A stretch of 64,000 nucleotides of DNA. It comes from Mesostigma viride. Lineage: Eukaryota > Streptophyta > Mesostigmatophyceae > Mesostigmatales > Mesostigmataceae. Location of the stretch: assembly GCA_009746045.1 (NCBI GenBank), contig RPFO01000085.1, forward strand, positions 188,001-252,000. The letters are read 5' to 3'. Made by a program: the position numbers and the translations under genes. The notes under the pieces are model-generated. The model did no database searches. It was given only the letters and a program-made list of their open reading frames with translations, and was not told where the DNA came from. How positions within the stretch are numbered: position 1 is the first letter of the stretch; each line of letters begins with the position of its first letter. Below are positions 11,360 to 19,446 of the stretch, in pieces.

Positions 11360-11480
11360 CTATTCCCACTATTACCAATCCACCAACATTTGATTAAAAC
11401 AATAAGTGGGCAATTACAGAACCCATGAGTGAGCCTGCCACGCTGCACCCATTTCATGATTGATTGTAGTTCTCGTTACC
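11360..11480. repeat. Repeat B, inner copy (121 bp)
   Basis: Second copy of the 121-bp repeat at 10947. The element body starts directly after it. Confidence 0.93.
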
Positions 11481-12441
11481 CAACCCCCCTTTCCTGGTGC
11501 TTTATCTCCAAAGCTCCGCCAACCACTTTCGCTCAGTGGCTCTCGAGGCTGACCTGCCGCAACGGTCACGACCATTACAATCGCCGGCGGCTGTAGCGAG
11601 CCTCATGCACGATAACCCTTCGCAGGGCCCCCCCAGCCTTCCACCTTCGGCCAGTAAAAGAGGGTGTTGAATGTGCACGCAAAGACAAGGAAGAAGACGC
11701 CTCGTTTAACGATCACGGACCTCCCTCAAAGGCCAGTGCCGCCCTAACGTGACGACAACTTGTAGGACGTCACCCGATGCCACCATATCTCGATTACTGT
11801 CAACGTTGTCACCTGGGGGAGTAACTTTCCATATTTCAGGTTTTAGTTGATGAGCAGGCTCTCATCACACACCCCAGCGGCCGATAAAGCGCAAGCGCAA
11901 CTGGGCCGGCCAAAATATTTGGTCCTGTCCGGCCCAGGTCCGTCTGTTAAACTGGCCCCTTAAGTCTCGGTCTGAATCGAAATATTGCATAATTCCGGAA
12001 TTCGTCCCCACCACATTCCCGAGACCTCACGCACCCATAAGAGCGGATGCTGGTAAATATTTTTCTACTTACGCGAGGGCCGACAGACTTGTCGTCCATC
12101 ACAATGCCCACTAAAAGTAACCCGACCACCCTTCCTTCGGCAGTCAGCAGTCAGGAACTGCAACCCTGCTGCGACATTCCGCAGCAAAGCGGTAGGCACT
12201 GCAGCGTGGCACGGAAATCTTACTCATGGTTTCAGAGTTCCGTACAGGTGCCACGCGCAGGCAAACGCGAAGTATTTTATAGTCTCTCGTCGGCCAAGAA
12301 CCCAGCTGCGGGGAGAAAACCGACGAGGGTAATTTTAATTTCTTTTTCACAGTCACGTGACTGTTCAAGCTATGTCAGTCACACGCCATCTCTAATCGGC
12401 CACCGCCAGCCAAAAGGCTGACGCGATTAGGGCAGCATTAA

Positions 12442-14428
12442 TTAATTAATTAATTAATTAAACTCGTGCTCCCGTTGGGGAGTCACGGAGCACCGAAGTG
12501 CTTTTAATCCCTGTGTGTGCACTACAGGAGAAAGGGCAGAGACCCCCAGTCTCCTTCATGCCAAAGGCATGCCACAGCTGCAATCGGGCGCGGCTAGCTA
12601 AAAGGACAGGCTAACGATCCGGCAAACTGTGGGTGCAATAAGACCCATGTGAGCATGTCATAGCAAGGAGCGTGGGCAAGTAATCTGAACATAGCCAGGG
12701 CGTAGCATGGCTGTACTAGAACTAGGCTAAGGCTATGGCTGGTTGTGTACCGTGCGTTGGCGGCACGTGACTAGGTTTGTTGGCACAGCTAGGCAAACAT
12801 TCTAGGCATGGCTGCCTTAGCGACAGTGACTCCAATGGTTACAAGCTAGGGCTATTGCTATTCTAGCCCGCTGGGGGCGTCCACATCTTGTGGTTGATCA
12901 TCAGGTCCCCGCCCCTCCAGTACACCTTGGGCTTCTGGGGGTCCTGCTTATGGCGGAGGTATTCCGGCCACAGGTCGCGTCGCTGCTGTTGCTGAGCGGG
13001 GGTTAGGTCGTCATCCAGCGTCCAGGTGAGGTCGTGCAACCGCTTGCGACGAGAGAGGAACCGCTGCTTATCCTCAGGGGAGATGAAGGTGAGCAGGACT
13101 GGTGGGGTGGCCGCCTTGTCCCGTGAGTGGGGAAGGCGGTGGCACCCACGCAGTTCTACCTCACCTACCAGGCCCATGAGGGTAAGAAGCTGTTTCTTGA
13201 TCTCGTCAGCAAGGGAGGTTGACGTCTCACCTGGCTTCTGGGGGAAGCGACGTAGCACCACTCGGCACTCGCGGCGAGCGCGATCGGTGACCTCCCGTTG
13301 CTGGGCCTGGCGGTGGTCCTCCAGCTCCTGGAGCTTCGTGGCGATGGCGTCGGTGGTGGAGGCGGTCGCTGTCCGCAGCAGGTCCGCGTAGGAGAGCGGG
13401 AGGTCACCAGCATCCTGCCGGGGTGGCTGGGAGGCAATGGTGGCCGTCTGCTCCGCTAGCTTTGGGACCTGTGTGGCCAGGGCCTCGGTGTGGGCGGTGA
13501 TGGCCTCAAGCTTCTTCATGAGCACGCCGCACTTGCCTTCCACCTGGTTAAGGCGAGAGACAAGTGCAGCATGCGTTTCCGAAGCCTGCGCCGCGGTGTG
13601 TAGCGCCGTGAACTGTGGTTGTAGCTTGTGGACGACCTTGGTTTCCACGTTGGAGACCCGGGCCTCGACCGTGTTGAGCGTGGTGTTCAGCGAGGTCATC
13701 TTCTCGGCCAGCGGCCAGGTCACGTGCTCCTCCAGCACTGCGCGGATGTCATCCTTGCAGAGGGAGGAAGCCGATGGGGCTGCCGGCTGTGCGGGGGCTG
13801 GGGCGTTGAGTGCGTTCCAAAGTTCTCTGTGGATGGCGCCGAAGCTGCGCTGGTAGTAGCTGGTCAAGATAGACTCGCGTTGGCGGGATTCGGCACAGGT
13901 GTAGAGCCAGGACGTGTCGCGGTAGTCGATAGCCGCCCTCCCTCTCCAGGGCACAAAGAGCTTCCGCTCCTGTGTGAGGAACTGGAGAACTTCGACGACT
14001 TCCTGCGGCGACAGCTGCTGCCACTCGAGGAGGGAGAACATTCCGTCGCCGGGCAAGAATTTGCTCCATTTGTGGCGATCGTGGCATGGTTTCTTGGGCT
14101 CAGGCGAGGCGCTTGGCGAGGGTTTGGCGGGTAAGCCTGGCGGCTGAACAATGGCGAGGGCGAGAGGGTTGGGCTGGGCGCTGGGAAGCTGTGCCAGCTC
14201 CTTTTCCAGCCCTCGTTTTGCTTTGGTAGTCGTCATAGCTGGTCACGTGCGTAACTTTGTCTATACTGCGTGGCAGCCGTAACCGTTTATACTGGCAAGT
14301 GCGTCTTAGAAAGGCGCATCGAATGCAAGTGGTCTGACCGAATTTGGGGCTCAGACGCAAAAGATCTGAACTCCGCCGTCAGCCATACCGCCGTCAGCCA
14401 TTTTCGCGTGGAACCTTTTTTCATTAAA
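12442..14428 (-). mobile_element. Complete ORF1-only LINE insertion with 11-bp TSD (copy B2)
   Basis: Flanked by the direct repeat GGCAGCATTAA at 12431-12441 and 14429-14439, so both ends of the insertion are visible. The minus strand has a 5' UTR of about 190 bp with repeated GCTGACGGCGG, an intact 457-codon ORF1 (14236-12863), a 3' UTR of about 420 bp, the hairpin GTGCTCCGTGACTCCCCAAC/GGGAGCAC, and a (TTAA)n tail. No endonuclease or reverse-transcriptase frame exists anywhere in it. The older copy at 4160-6480 has the same layout, so the ORF1-only structure is inherited and not a one-off truncation. Confidence 0.87.
12863..14236 (-). CDS. LINE ORF1 protein, L1 ORF1p-like RNA-binding protein
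   Basis: Intact 457-residue frame. L1-type ORF1 proteins coat the element RNA, trimerise by a coiled coil and act as nucleic-acid chaperones in cytoplasmic RNPs. Here there is a P/S-rich basic N-terminus (about 1-60). A heptad-like region follows at about 170-310 (VEARVSNVETKV, VSRLNQVEGKCG). An RRM-like part comes next (CRVVLRRFPQKP; LTLMGLVGEVELRGCHRL), then a C-terminal domain with PVLLTFISPEDKQRFLSRR, DDLTPAQQQQRRDLWPEY and YWRGGDLMINHKMW. The C-terminal pattern (HRL, then a hydrophobic strand with DK, then DDLT...R) fits the L1 ORF1p fold. The 457-residue length is longer than mammalian ORF1p (about 340). The ATG at 14236 is the first in frame after the 5' UTR. Family assignment is by motif only. 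Confidence 0.8.
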   Translation of the reverse strand: MTTTKAKRGLEKELAQLPSAQPNPLALAIVQPPGLPAKPSPSASPEPKKPCHDRHKWSKFLPGDGMFSLLEWQQLSPQEVVEVLQFLTQERKLFVPWRGRAAIDYRDTSWLYTCAESRQRESILTSYYQRSFGAIHRELWNALNAPAPAQPAAPSASSLCKDDIRAVLEEHVTWPLAEKMTSLNTTLNTVEARVSNVETKVVHKLQPQFTALHTAAQASETHAALVSRLNQVEGKCGVLMKKLEAITAHTEALATQVPKLAEQTATIASQPPRQDAGDLPLSYADLLRTATASTTDAIATKLQELEDHRQAQQREVTDRARRECRVVLRRFPQKPGETSTSLADEIKKQLLTLMGLVGEVELRGCHRLPHSRDKAATPPVLLTFISPEDKQRFLSRRKRLHDLTWTLDDDLTPAQQQQRRDLWPEYLRHKQDPQKPKVYWRGGDLMINHKMWTPPAG

Positions 14429-14440
14429 GGCAGCATTAAA

Positions 14441-14489
14441 TTTCTTGTAATCCGCCATACCCATACCCCATACATCCGATTACAAGAAA
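14441..14489. repeat. 12-bp inverted repeat next to repeat A
   Basis: TTTCTTGTAATC at 14441-14452 is the reverse complement of GATTACAAGAAA at 14478-14489, with a loop of about 25 bases. The right arm overlaps the start of repeat A. Confidence 0.85.
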
Positions 14490-14738
14490 AAGAGACCTAG
14501 AACATCGTGCAAATGGCACTTTAGGGCGGCGTAGCCCGGGCTCGCCTCATGAGCCGTCAGCAACAGTAACTTAATTGCTACTTAACTTAACGAACTAGAA
14601 ATGGCCATACAAAACTGGCCAACTAATTCTAACTCATGGAACCGGTCCAGCCCAAGGCCCACCGTCCCGTAGTACCACTCACATAGCGGCGTTCATTCTC
14701 ATCTGTTATAAAGAAACTACGTTCAGAGAACACCGATT
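14482..14738. repeat. Repeat A, outer copy (257 bp)
   Basis: Terminal A copy of the split-direct-repeat element. It ends CACCGATT and passes straight into TCAATTTCAATTTC of the hexamer array. Confidence 0.93.
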
Positions 14739-15062
14739 TCAATTTCAATTTCAATTTCAATTTCAATTTCAATTTCAATTTCAATTTCAATTTCAATTTC
14801 AATTTCAATTTCAATTTCAATTTCAATTTCAATTTCAATTTCAATTTCAATTTCAATTTCAATTTCAATTTCAATTTCAATTTCAATTTCAATTTCAATT
14901 TCAATTTCAATTTCAATTTCAATTTCAATTTCAATTTCAATTTCAATTTCAAGTTCAATTTCAAGTTCAATTTCAATTTCAAGTTCAAGTTCAAGTTCAA
15001 GTTCAAGTTCAAGTTCAAGTTCAAGTTCAAGTTCAATTTTTATGTCAATCTCAATTTCAATT
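14739..15062 (+). repeat. Hexanucleotide array, right part
   Basis: Continuation of the TTTCAA array interrupted at 10946. TTTCAA runs to about 14950 and TTCAAG to about 15040, followed by degenerate units. It ends directly at the start of the Penelope-like element. Confidence 0.95.
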
Positions 15063-17180
15063 CGGACGGCCTAAGGGTCCGACTTAGTTTTCACAAATGT
15101 ACTGTGTCGAAAAAGGGTCGATCAGTTAAATACTCGACTTCTCCGTCAAATCTCATCGACCAGCTTTCGAACGAGCCATACAACGTCGCGACTCTCGCCG
15201 CGTCGTGCACCCGAGCCCCTTTCCATGTACATAACGTTCAGGAGATATAAAATCCGCTTTCCAGACCGGGCATTCCTTAAGCGGCAGCGACGCGCCACCA
15301 CCACTACGTTCCCATATCTGTATCTCACTCTTAAGCTGCACAAAACTCCTGTTGCTTTGCGCACCATTGCTGCGTCGCATTCAGCCCCACTGATGCCTCT
15401 CTCGAAACTCATCTGCCATGCTTTGAATGCTCTTCTCCCCGAAGCCAATGCATTATGGGTGGAGGTGCTGTCGAATGCCGGGTATGAATGCGCTGGTAGT
15501 TGGATCGTCATAGACTCAGCCCAAGTACGCCTACGCCTTGCCGCCCTTAGCCGTTCTAAGACAGCAGCAGAGAAACGTATACCTATGCCCATAGCCACCT
15601 ATGATTTCACCACTCTATATACCACACTAGATTTGCACGATTTGAAAGCTCGTTTAGATAGCCTCCTTACTCGTCTGTATGCACGTAGGCCTCACGGGCG
15701 CAACCACCTGCACGTGCGTGTTTCTCAGACCAAGCCCACGGCAACGTGGCTCTCAGGGATCGCGGCAGGTGCTATCGTGCGGGATGGTTATAATTATATT
15801 ATCACGAAGGCTGACCTTGTCCATTGGATCTCTTATCTTGTTGATAACACCTTCATCTGTTTTGCGGGCAATGTATACCAACAAGCTATCGGCATCCCTA
15901 TGGGCACTAACTGTGCCGGGCTCCTTGCAAACCTCTATCTATACACTTATGAGCTTGCATTCATGGAGAATCTCATTGCCTCAAACGATGATGTTCTCAT
16001 CAGGCGTTTTATCCATACATGTCGATACATTGATGATGTCATCGCTTTCGACAACCCTGATTTCGCAACCCATTTGTATATCACCGCTGGTCTGCCTGGC
16101 ATCTACCCGCAAGCGTCCCTCACATTAAAGCTCACGTCGGAGGATACTCATTGCAATTACCTCGATCTTAACATTACCCATAACAAGAAGGGCTGGCGTA
16201 CGGCTATCTATGATAAGCGCAAGGATCCTAAATACCAGCAAATTCCTTTTATTCGTTACCCCGATATTCACAGTCTCCTTTCCCACACAGCAAAATATGG
16301 TGTTGTTCTTTCTCAGTTACATCGTTTTTCCCGTCTTTGTTCTTATCGTGTTGATTTCATCACGACTCTTGTTGAACTCTTGCAGCGTTTATTGGTCAAA
16401 GACTATGACCGAGCCATTATGCTCCGTCAAGTCCGATGTTTTTTGCAACGTCACCCACATCTGTTCGGTGCTGCCCCTTGGCACAAGCTCTACAAACAGG
16501 TCGTGGACCGGCTGGATCGCATAGTATCTCCGCACATCTGAACCCTGTGATGCCAGATCTCCTTTGCGGCCGTTCCGAGCTTGGCACTGGATTCGTTGTC
16601 CACATCGTCGCGTCGCTGCCGCAACACGATGTTTTCTGGCATCCGCGGGCTTTTGGTTCCCGCCGCACATTTGAAAGTGCTGTCCTCCGGCTTTTTGCCT
16701 TTGCACCGTGTGCAGTTCTTGGACGTTTGGAATCATGGCATGGCTAACGTGATGACTGACTAGCTAGACCTTTTCAGTGGTTTTCCATTTGCGGGTATTT
16801 CCTCGTAAATGGTGGGAGAGCGATCGCAGCAATGGTGCTCACCACTAGACACTCCCGGCCAGTTAGGCTAGAAACACACGCCCTGATCAAGCATGCTGTT
16901 TCCGGCCCCACCGTCTAGGTCATCTAGTCGCTCCACACGTAAGCCAGCCATAATTTCAATGCACAAGGATACACATTTCCATCACCATTCATCTTCATCA
17001 TCCTGAACGACTCGAAAACGCGGAAAAGATAACGGCAGGCTCGAGCTACCATGGTCCGGATTCTCCCGATTTCTGGCCTGCGCTGGTTGTCTCTTTGATA
17101 TTTGAAATCAACGATATCGTTGGCTCAGGTATACCTTTTATTATATAATTTCGCCATGTCTCTTTCCAACTCCGAACATG
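15063..17180 (+). mobile_element. Penelope-like retroelement with intact RT frame
   Basis: The 5' end (CGGACGGCCTAAGGGTCC) matches the fragment at 7476, and the 3' end near 17180 matches 7800-7930. The 3' portion from about 16660 recurs inverted at 52685-53152, which fixes it as a mobile family. It encodes the RT at 15225-16541 but shows no GIY-YIG endonuclease, so this copy may be truncated or belong to an endonuclease-less lineage. Confidence 0.8.
15225..16541 (+). CDS. Reverse transcriptase, Penelope-like (Naiad/Chlamys-type)
   Basis: 438-residue uninterrupted frame. RT motifs in order: LTLKLHKTP and RTIAASHSAP near residues 35-50, motif A ATYDFTTLYTTLDL, motif B GIPMGTNCAGLLANLYLYTYE, motif C CRYIDDVIAFDNP with the catalytic DD, then YLDLNI and YDKRKDPKY. 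C-terminal to these are GVVLSQLHRFSRLCSYRVDF and LLQRLLVKDY. The IPMGTNCA..LA..LY and YIDD pattern with YDKR.D is typical of Penelope-related RTs found in many animals and algae. No GIY-YIG or other endonuclease is visible in frame or just downstream. The true start may lie upstream of the ATG at 15225, because the frame begins close to the RT core. It makes cDNA from the element RNA. Confidence 0.85.
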   Translation: MYITFRRYKIRFPDRAFLKRQRRATTTTFPYLYLTLKLHKTPVALRTIAASHSAPLMPLSKLICHALNALLPEANALWVEVLSNAGYECAGSWIVIDSAQVRLRLAALSRSKTAAEKRIPMPIATYDFTTLYTTLDLHDLKARLDSLLTRLYARRPHGRNHLHVRVSQTKPTATWLSGIAAGAIVRDGYNYIITKADLVHWISYLVDNTFICFAGNVYQQAIGIPMGTNCAGLLANLYLYTYELAFMENLIASNDDVLIRRFIHTCRYIDDVIAFDNPDFATHLYITAGLPGIYPQASLTLKLTSEDTHCNYLDLNITHNKKGWRTAIYDKRKDPKYQQIPFIRYPDIHSLLSHTAKYGVVLSQLHRFSRLCSYRVDFITTLVELLQRLLVKDYDRAIMLRQVRCFLQRHPHLFGAAPWHKLYKQVVDRLDRIVSPHI

Positions 17181-18063
17181 ATTTTTTTCCTACTAAAAGG
17201 CAGGGCTGAGGGATGAAGGTCCCCACTTGCCTATCAAGGAGACGCTTGCCTATATAGTTATAACAAAAATGTTTCTGCGATCCTTACCCGTCAGGCGCCA
17301 GGTGCCGGGCAAAAAACCCTTCTCATGAAGGGAAAAACTTGCTAGGATCTAGTGGTACATGCAATATTGCATGCGCGAGCCGGACGGCGGACGCGGACCA
17401 CGGCCTGAGCTAGTGGCGTCGTACGTGGCGACCGTTCGTACCACGTCACAGGTACACATCATTGTGCATTAGACCCCACAGATTTGCAAGGCGGTCAAAT
17501 CTAACTAACATAACTCCTGCTGCCAAGGCCCAACCCCCCACTGCGGACTTATGCTCACGTGACGCAGTCACGTGTCTATTTTTAATGAATGAATTATCGA
17601 AGGCCCAAACCCTGGGTACGGGCCCCTAAAACCCCTCAGGCTCCAGGAGAGGACTCTATACTCTGGCCCAGGCAAATAATGTACATGTATATAGTCATTC
17701 AAGCCTGAAGTTGGGTTCGAGGTTTTGCTCGGGTCAACCCAACTTAAGGCGTGAATGGCTCTACTAATTCAATTGTACTAATATGAACTAAAGATACTCA
17801 AACATACTACTATGAACTACTTTGAACTTAGAATGCCGAAATCCTATTTGACCCAACTTAAGGCATGAACACATCTTAAGTCAACCAAACTTAAGGTGTG
17901 AATGCCTGTAGGTACTAGCTAGCTGCCAGTCACGTGAGCATGCAGGTCCTCAGTACCGGTTAGAACAGTAGACATTTTCACATCATTGGAGGGTATAATG
18001 CTCCGCGGCTCCCCGACAGTACCGTGTGCAATTAATGAGCTCCAAGCCTGCCCTCAGTGTGGC
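17181..18063. other. Intergenic region with a family-C 3' hairpin
   Basis: No gene recognised. 17562-17600 carries the palindrome TCACGTGACGCAGTCACGTG followed by an A/T tail, the 3' end of the family-C SINE-like element on +. Around 17700-17900, several short repeats of the form CAACCCAACTTAAGGCGTGAATG occur. Confidence 0.5.
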
Positions 18064-18075
18064 CTCTGGACGATG

Positions 18076-18360
18076 AATTGAATTGAATTGAATTGTAACA
18101 TAACTCCGTTGGGAGTATATGTAGCACATAGCCCTTGAGAGGGGGCATATGGCCTATCATACATCCTAAGCTACTTCCTGCAAGGGTGGGGATGTAAAGG
18201 ACCCTTGCTCTAGGTGCACCAGGGCACTTGCATCCCCATGATCTTCAAGCTATGCCCAGCGAAGGGGGAGCCTGTCATGGGGGGGAAGATCAGCAGAGCT
18301 ATACAAAAAGGCTAGGGCATGGCGTCTCAGCAGAGAGTTACTCCCTGCATGGGAGTAACT
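18076..18360 (-). mobile_element. SINE-like element (family S) with 12-bp TSD
   Basis: 285-bp insertion flanked by CTCTGGACGATG at 18064-18075 and 18361-18372. The minus strand ends in TACTCCCAACGGAGTTATGT and an (AATTC)n tail. Its 5' end folds back perfectly (AGTTACTCCC ATGCA GGGAGTAACT). A near-identical copy lies at 56633-56916, without the fold-back arm. It encodes nothing. The 3' end resembles the LINE 3' ends of this window. Confidence 0.88.
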
Positions 18361-18627
18361 CTCTGGACGATGGGGCCGCCTTACTGCATGATCCGTTATA
18401 CACTTTTGCTGTGACGAAGGTTTGTTGCGCCCGCAGTACTTGCTAGACTCTCACCCAGTGGCCAGCCTTCTAATCAAGGCAGTGATTGATTGAAGGCGGT
18501 AGTCCGGCCTGGCGCCTTCTTAATTGCCGTGCATCGATGATGAATTATTGTACCCAGTGACTCTGTCAATGGAGTTGCATGACAGAATGATGATTGATTG
18601 ATCCGAAGAAACGATTGATCGGTTCGC

Positions 18628-18945
18628 CCACCCGCCCGCCCGCCTGCCTGCCCGCCCGCCCGCCCGCCCGCCCGCCCGATGGACGGACGGACCCACCGAC
18701 CGACCGACAAACCGACCGACCGACCGACCGACCGACCGACCGACCGACCGACCGACCGACCGACCGACCGACCGACCGACCGACCGACCGACCGACCGAC
18801 CGACCGACCGACCGACCGACCGACCGACCGACCGACCGACCGACCGACCGACCGACCGACCGACCGACCGACCGACCGACCGACCGACCGACCGACGGAC
18901 CGACCGACCGACCGACCGACTGACCGACCGACGGACCGACCGACC
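18628..18945 (+). repeat. (CCGC)n then (CCGA)n tetranucleotide array
   Basis: CCGC units at 18628-18678, then about 60 CCGA units with a few GGAC variants. The apparent long repeat-peptide frames on both strands are by-products. Confidence 0.95.
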
Positions 18946-19446
18946 AAACAAACAAACAAACGAATTTGCATGCATGAACGAAGGAACTGTCACAATTTCA
19001 ACTTCTTTCTAAGATTTTCCACAGACGCTGAACTACCAATACAATGGGCATGGCGAAATTAAACCATTAATCCAAAAGATCATTCGTTGTCCTGACTGAG
19101 GATCTTAGTACGCTAGGCACATGTCACATGATCTTGATGCATTTGAATAGATCGACCTGGGGCCCTGCTGGCTCTGCCTGCAGCCACACATGGATGCGTC
19201 TCCGAGCATGACCACTCCATCCGCGTGCAAAACGTGTCACTTTGCTCTCAGCACCCAAGATTGGTGGGAGCTTGCCCGCTAGTGGCTCCGCCCCGCTTCA
19301 TGTGAGGAATGATAATACAAAAATGCCCAGCACTCCCGTTGCTGCTGATGGGGGATATTGCCATTGTGGCACGTAGTCATTCGCACGAATTCAAATGCAA
19401 GACAGCACACACCCCTGACCTGATGCTGTAACCACTTCCTGAGTGC
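18946..19446. other. 3' flank of the GT47 gene
   Basis: Downstream of the GT47 stop codon. No further gene recognised, and no clear TGTAA polyadenylation signal was found on the minus strand close to the stop. Confidence 0.4.

Larger units (their letters stand above)
10947..14738 (-). mobile_element. Split-direct-repeat retroelement (DIRS/PAT/TOC-like), non-autonomous
   Basis: Repeat order from left to right is B (10947-11067), a 35-bp spacer, A (11103-11359), B (11360-11480), body, A (14482-14738). The two A copies (257 bp) and the two B copies (121 bp) each read as identical. On the minus strand this is A-body-B-A-B, the split-direct-repeat layout of PAT/Ngaro-type tyrosine-recombinase retrotransposons. 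The ends share only ATT with the flank, and removing the element restores a perfect in-phase TTTCAA array, with no target duplication. The body is about 1 kb once the inserted LINE is subtracted and encodes no recombinase or reverse transcriptase, so it would need help in trans. Orientation is inferred from the repeat order. Confidence 0.8.

Noticed and set aside
15360-15410. Hammerhead ribozyme core (CTGATG...CGAAAC) as found in Penelope-like elements
   Set aside because: The core lacks the final A of CTGATGA, has no convincing helices I and III and lies inside RT codons. Most likely chance.
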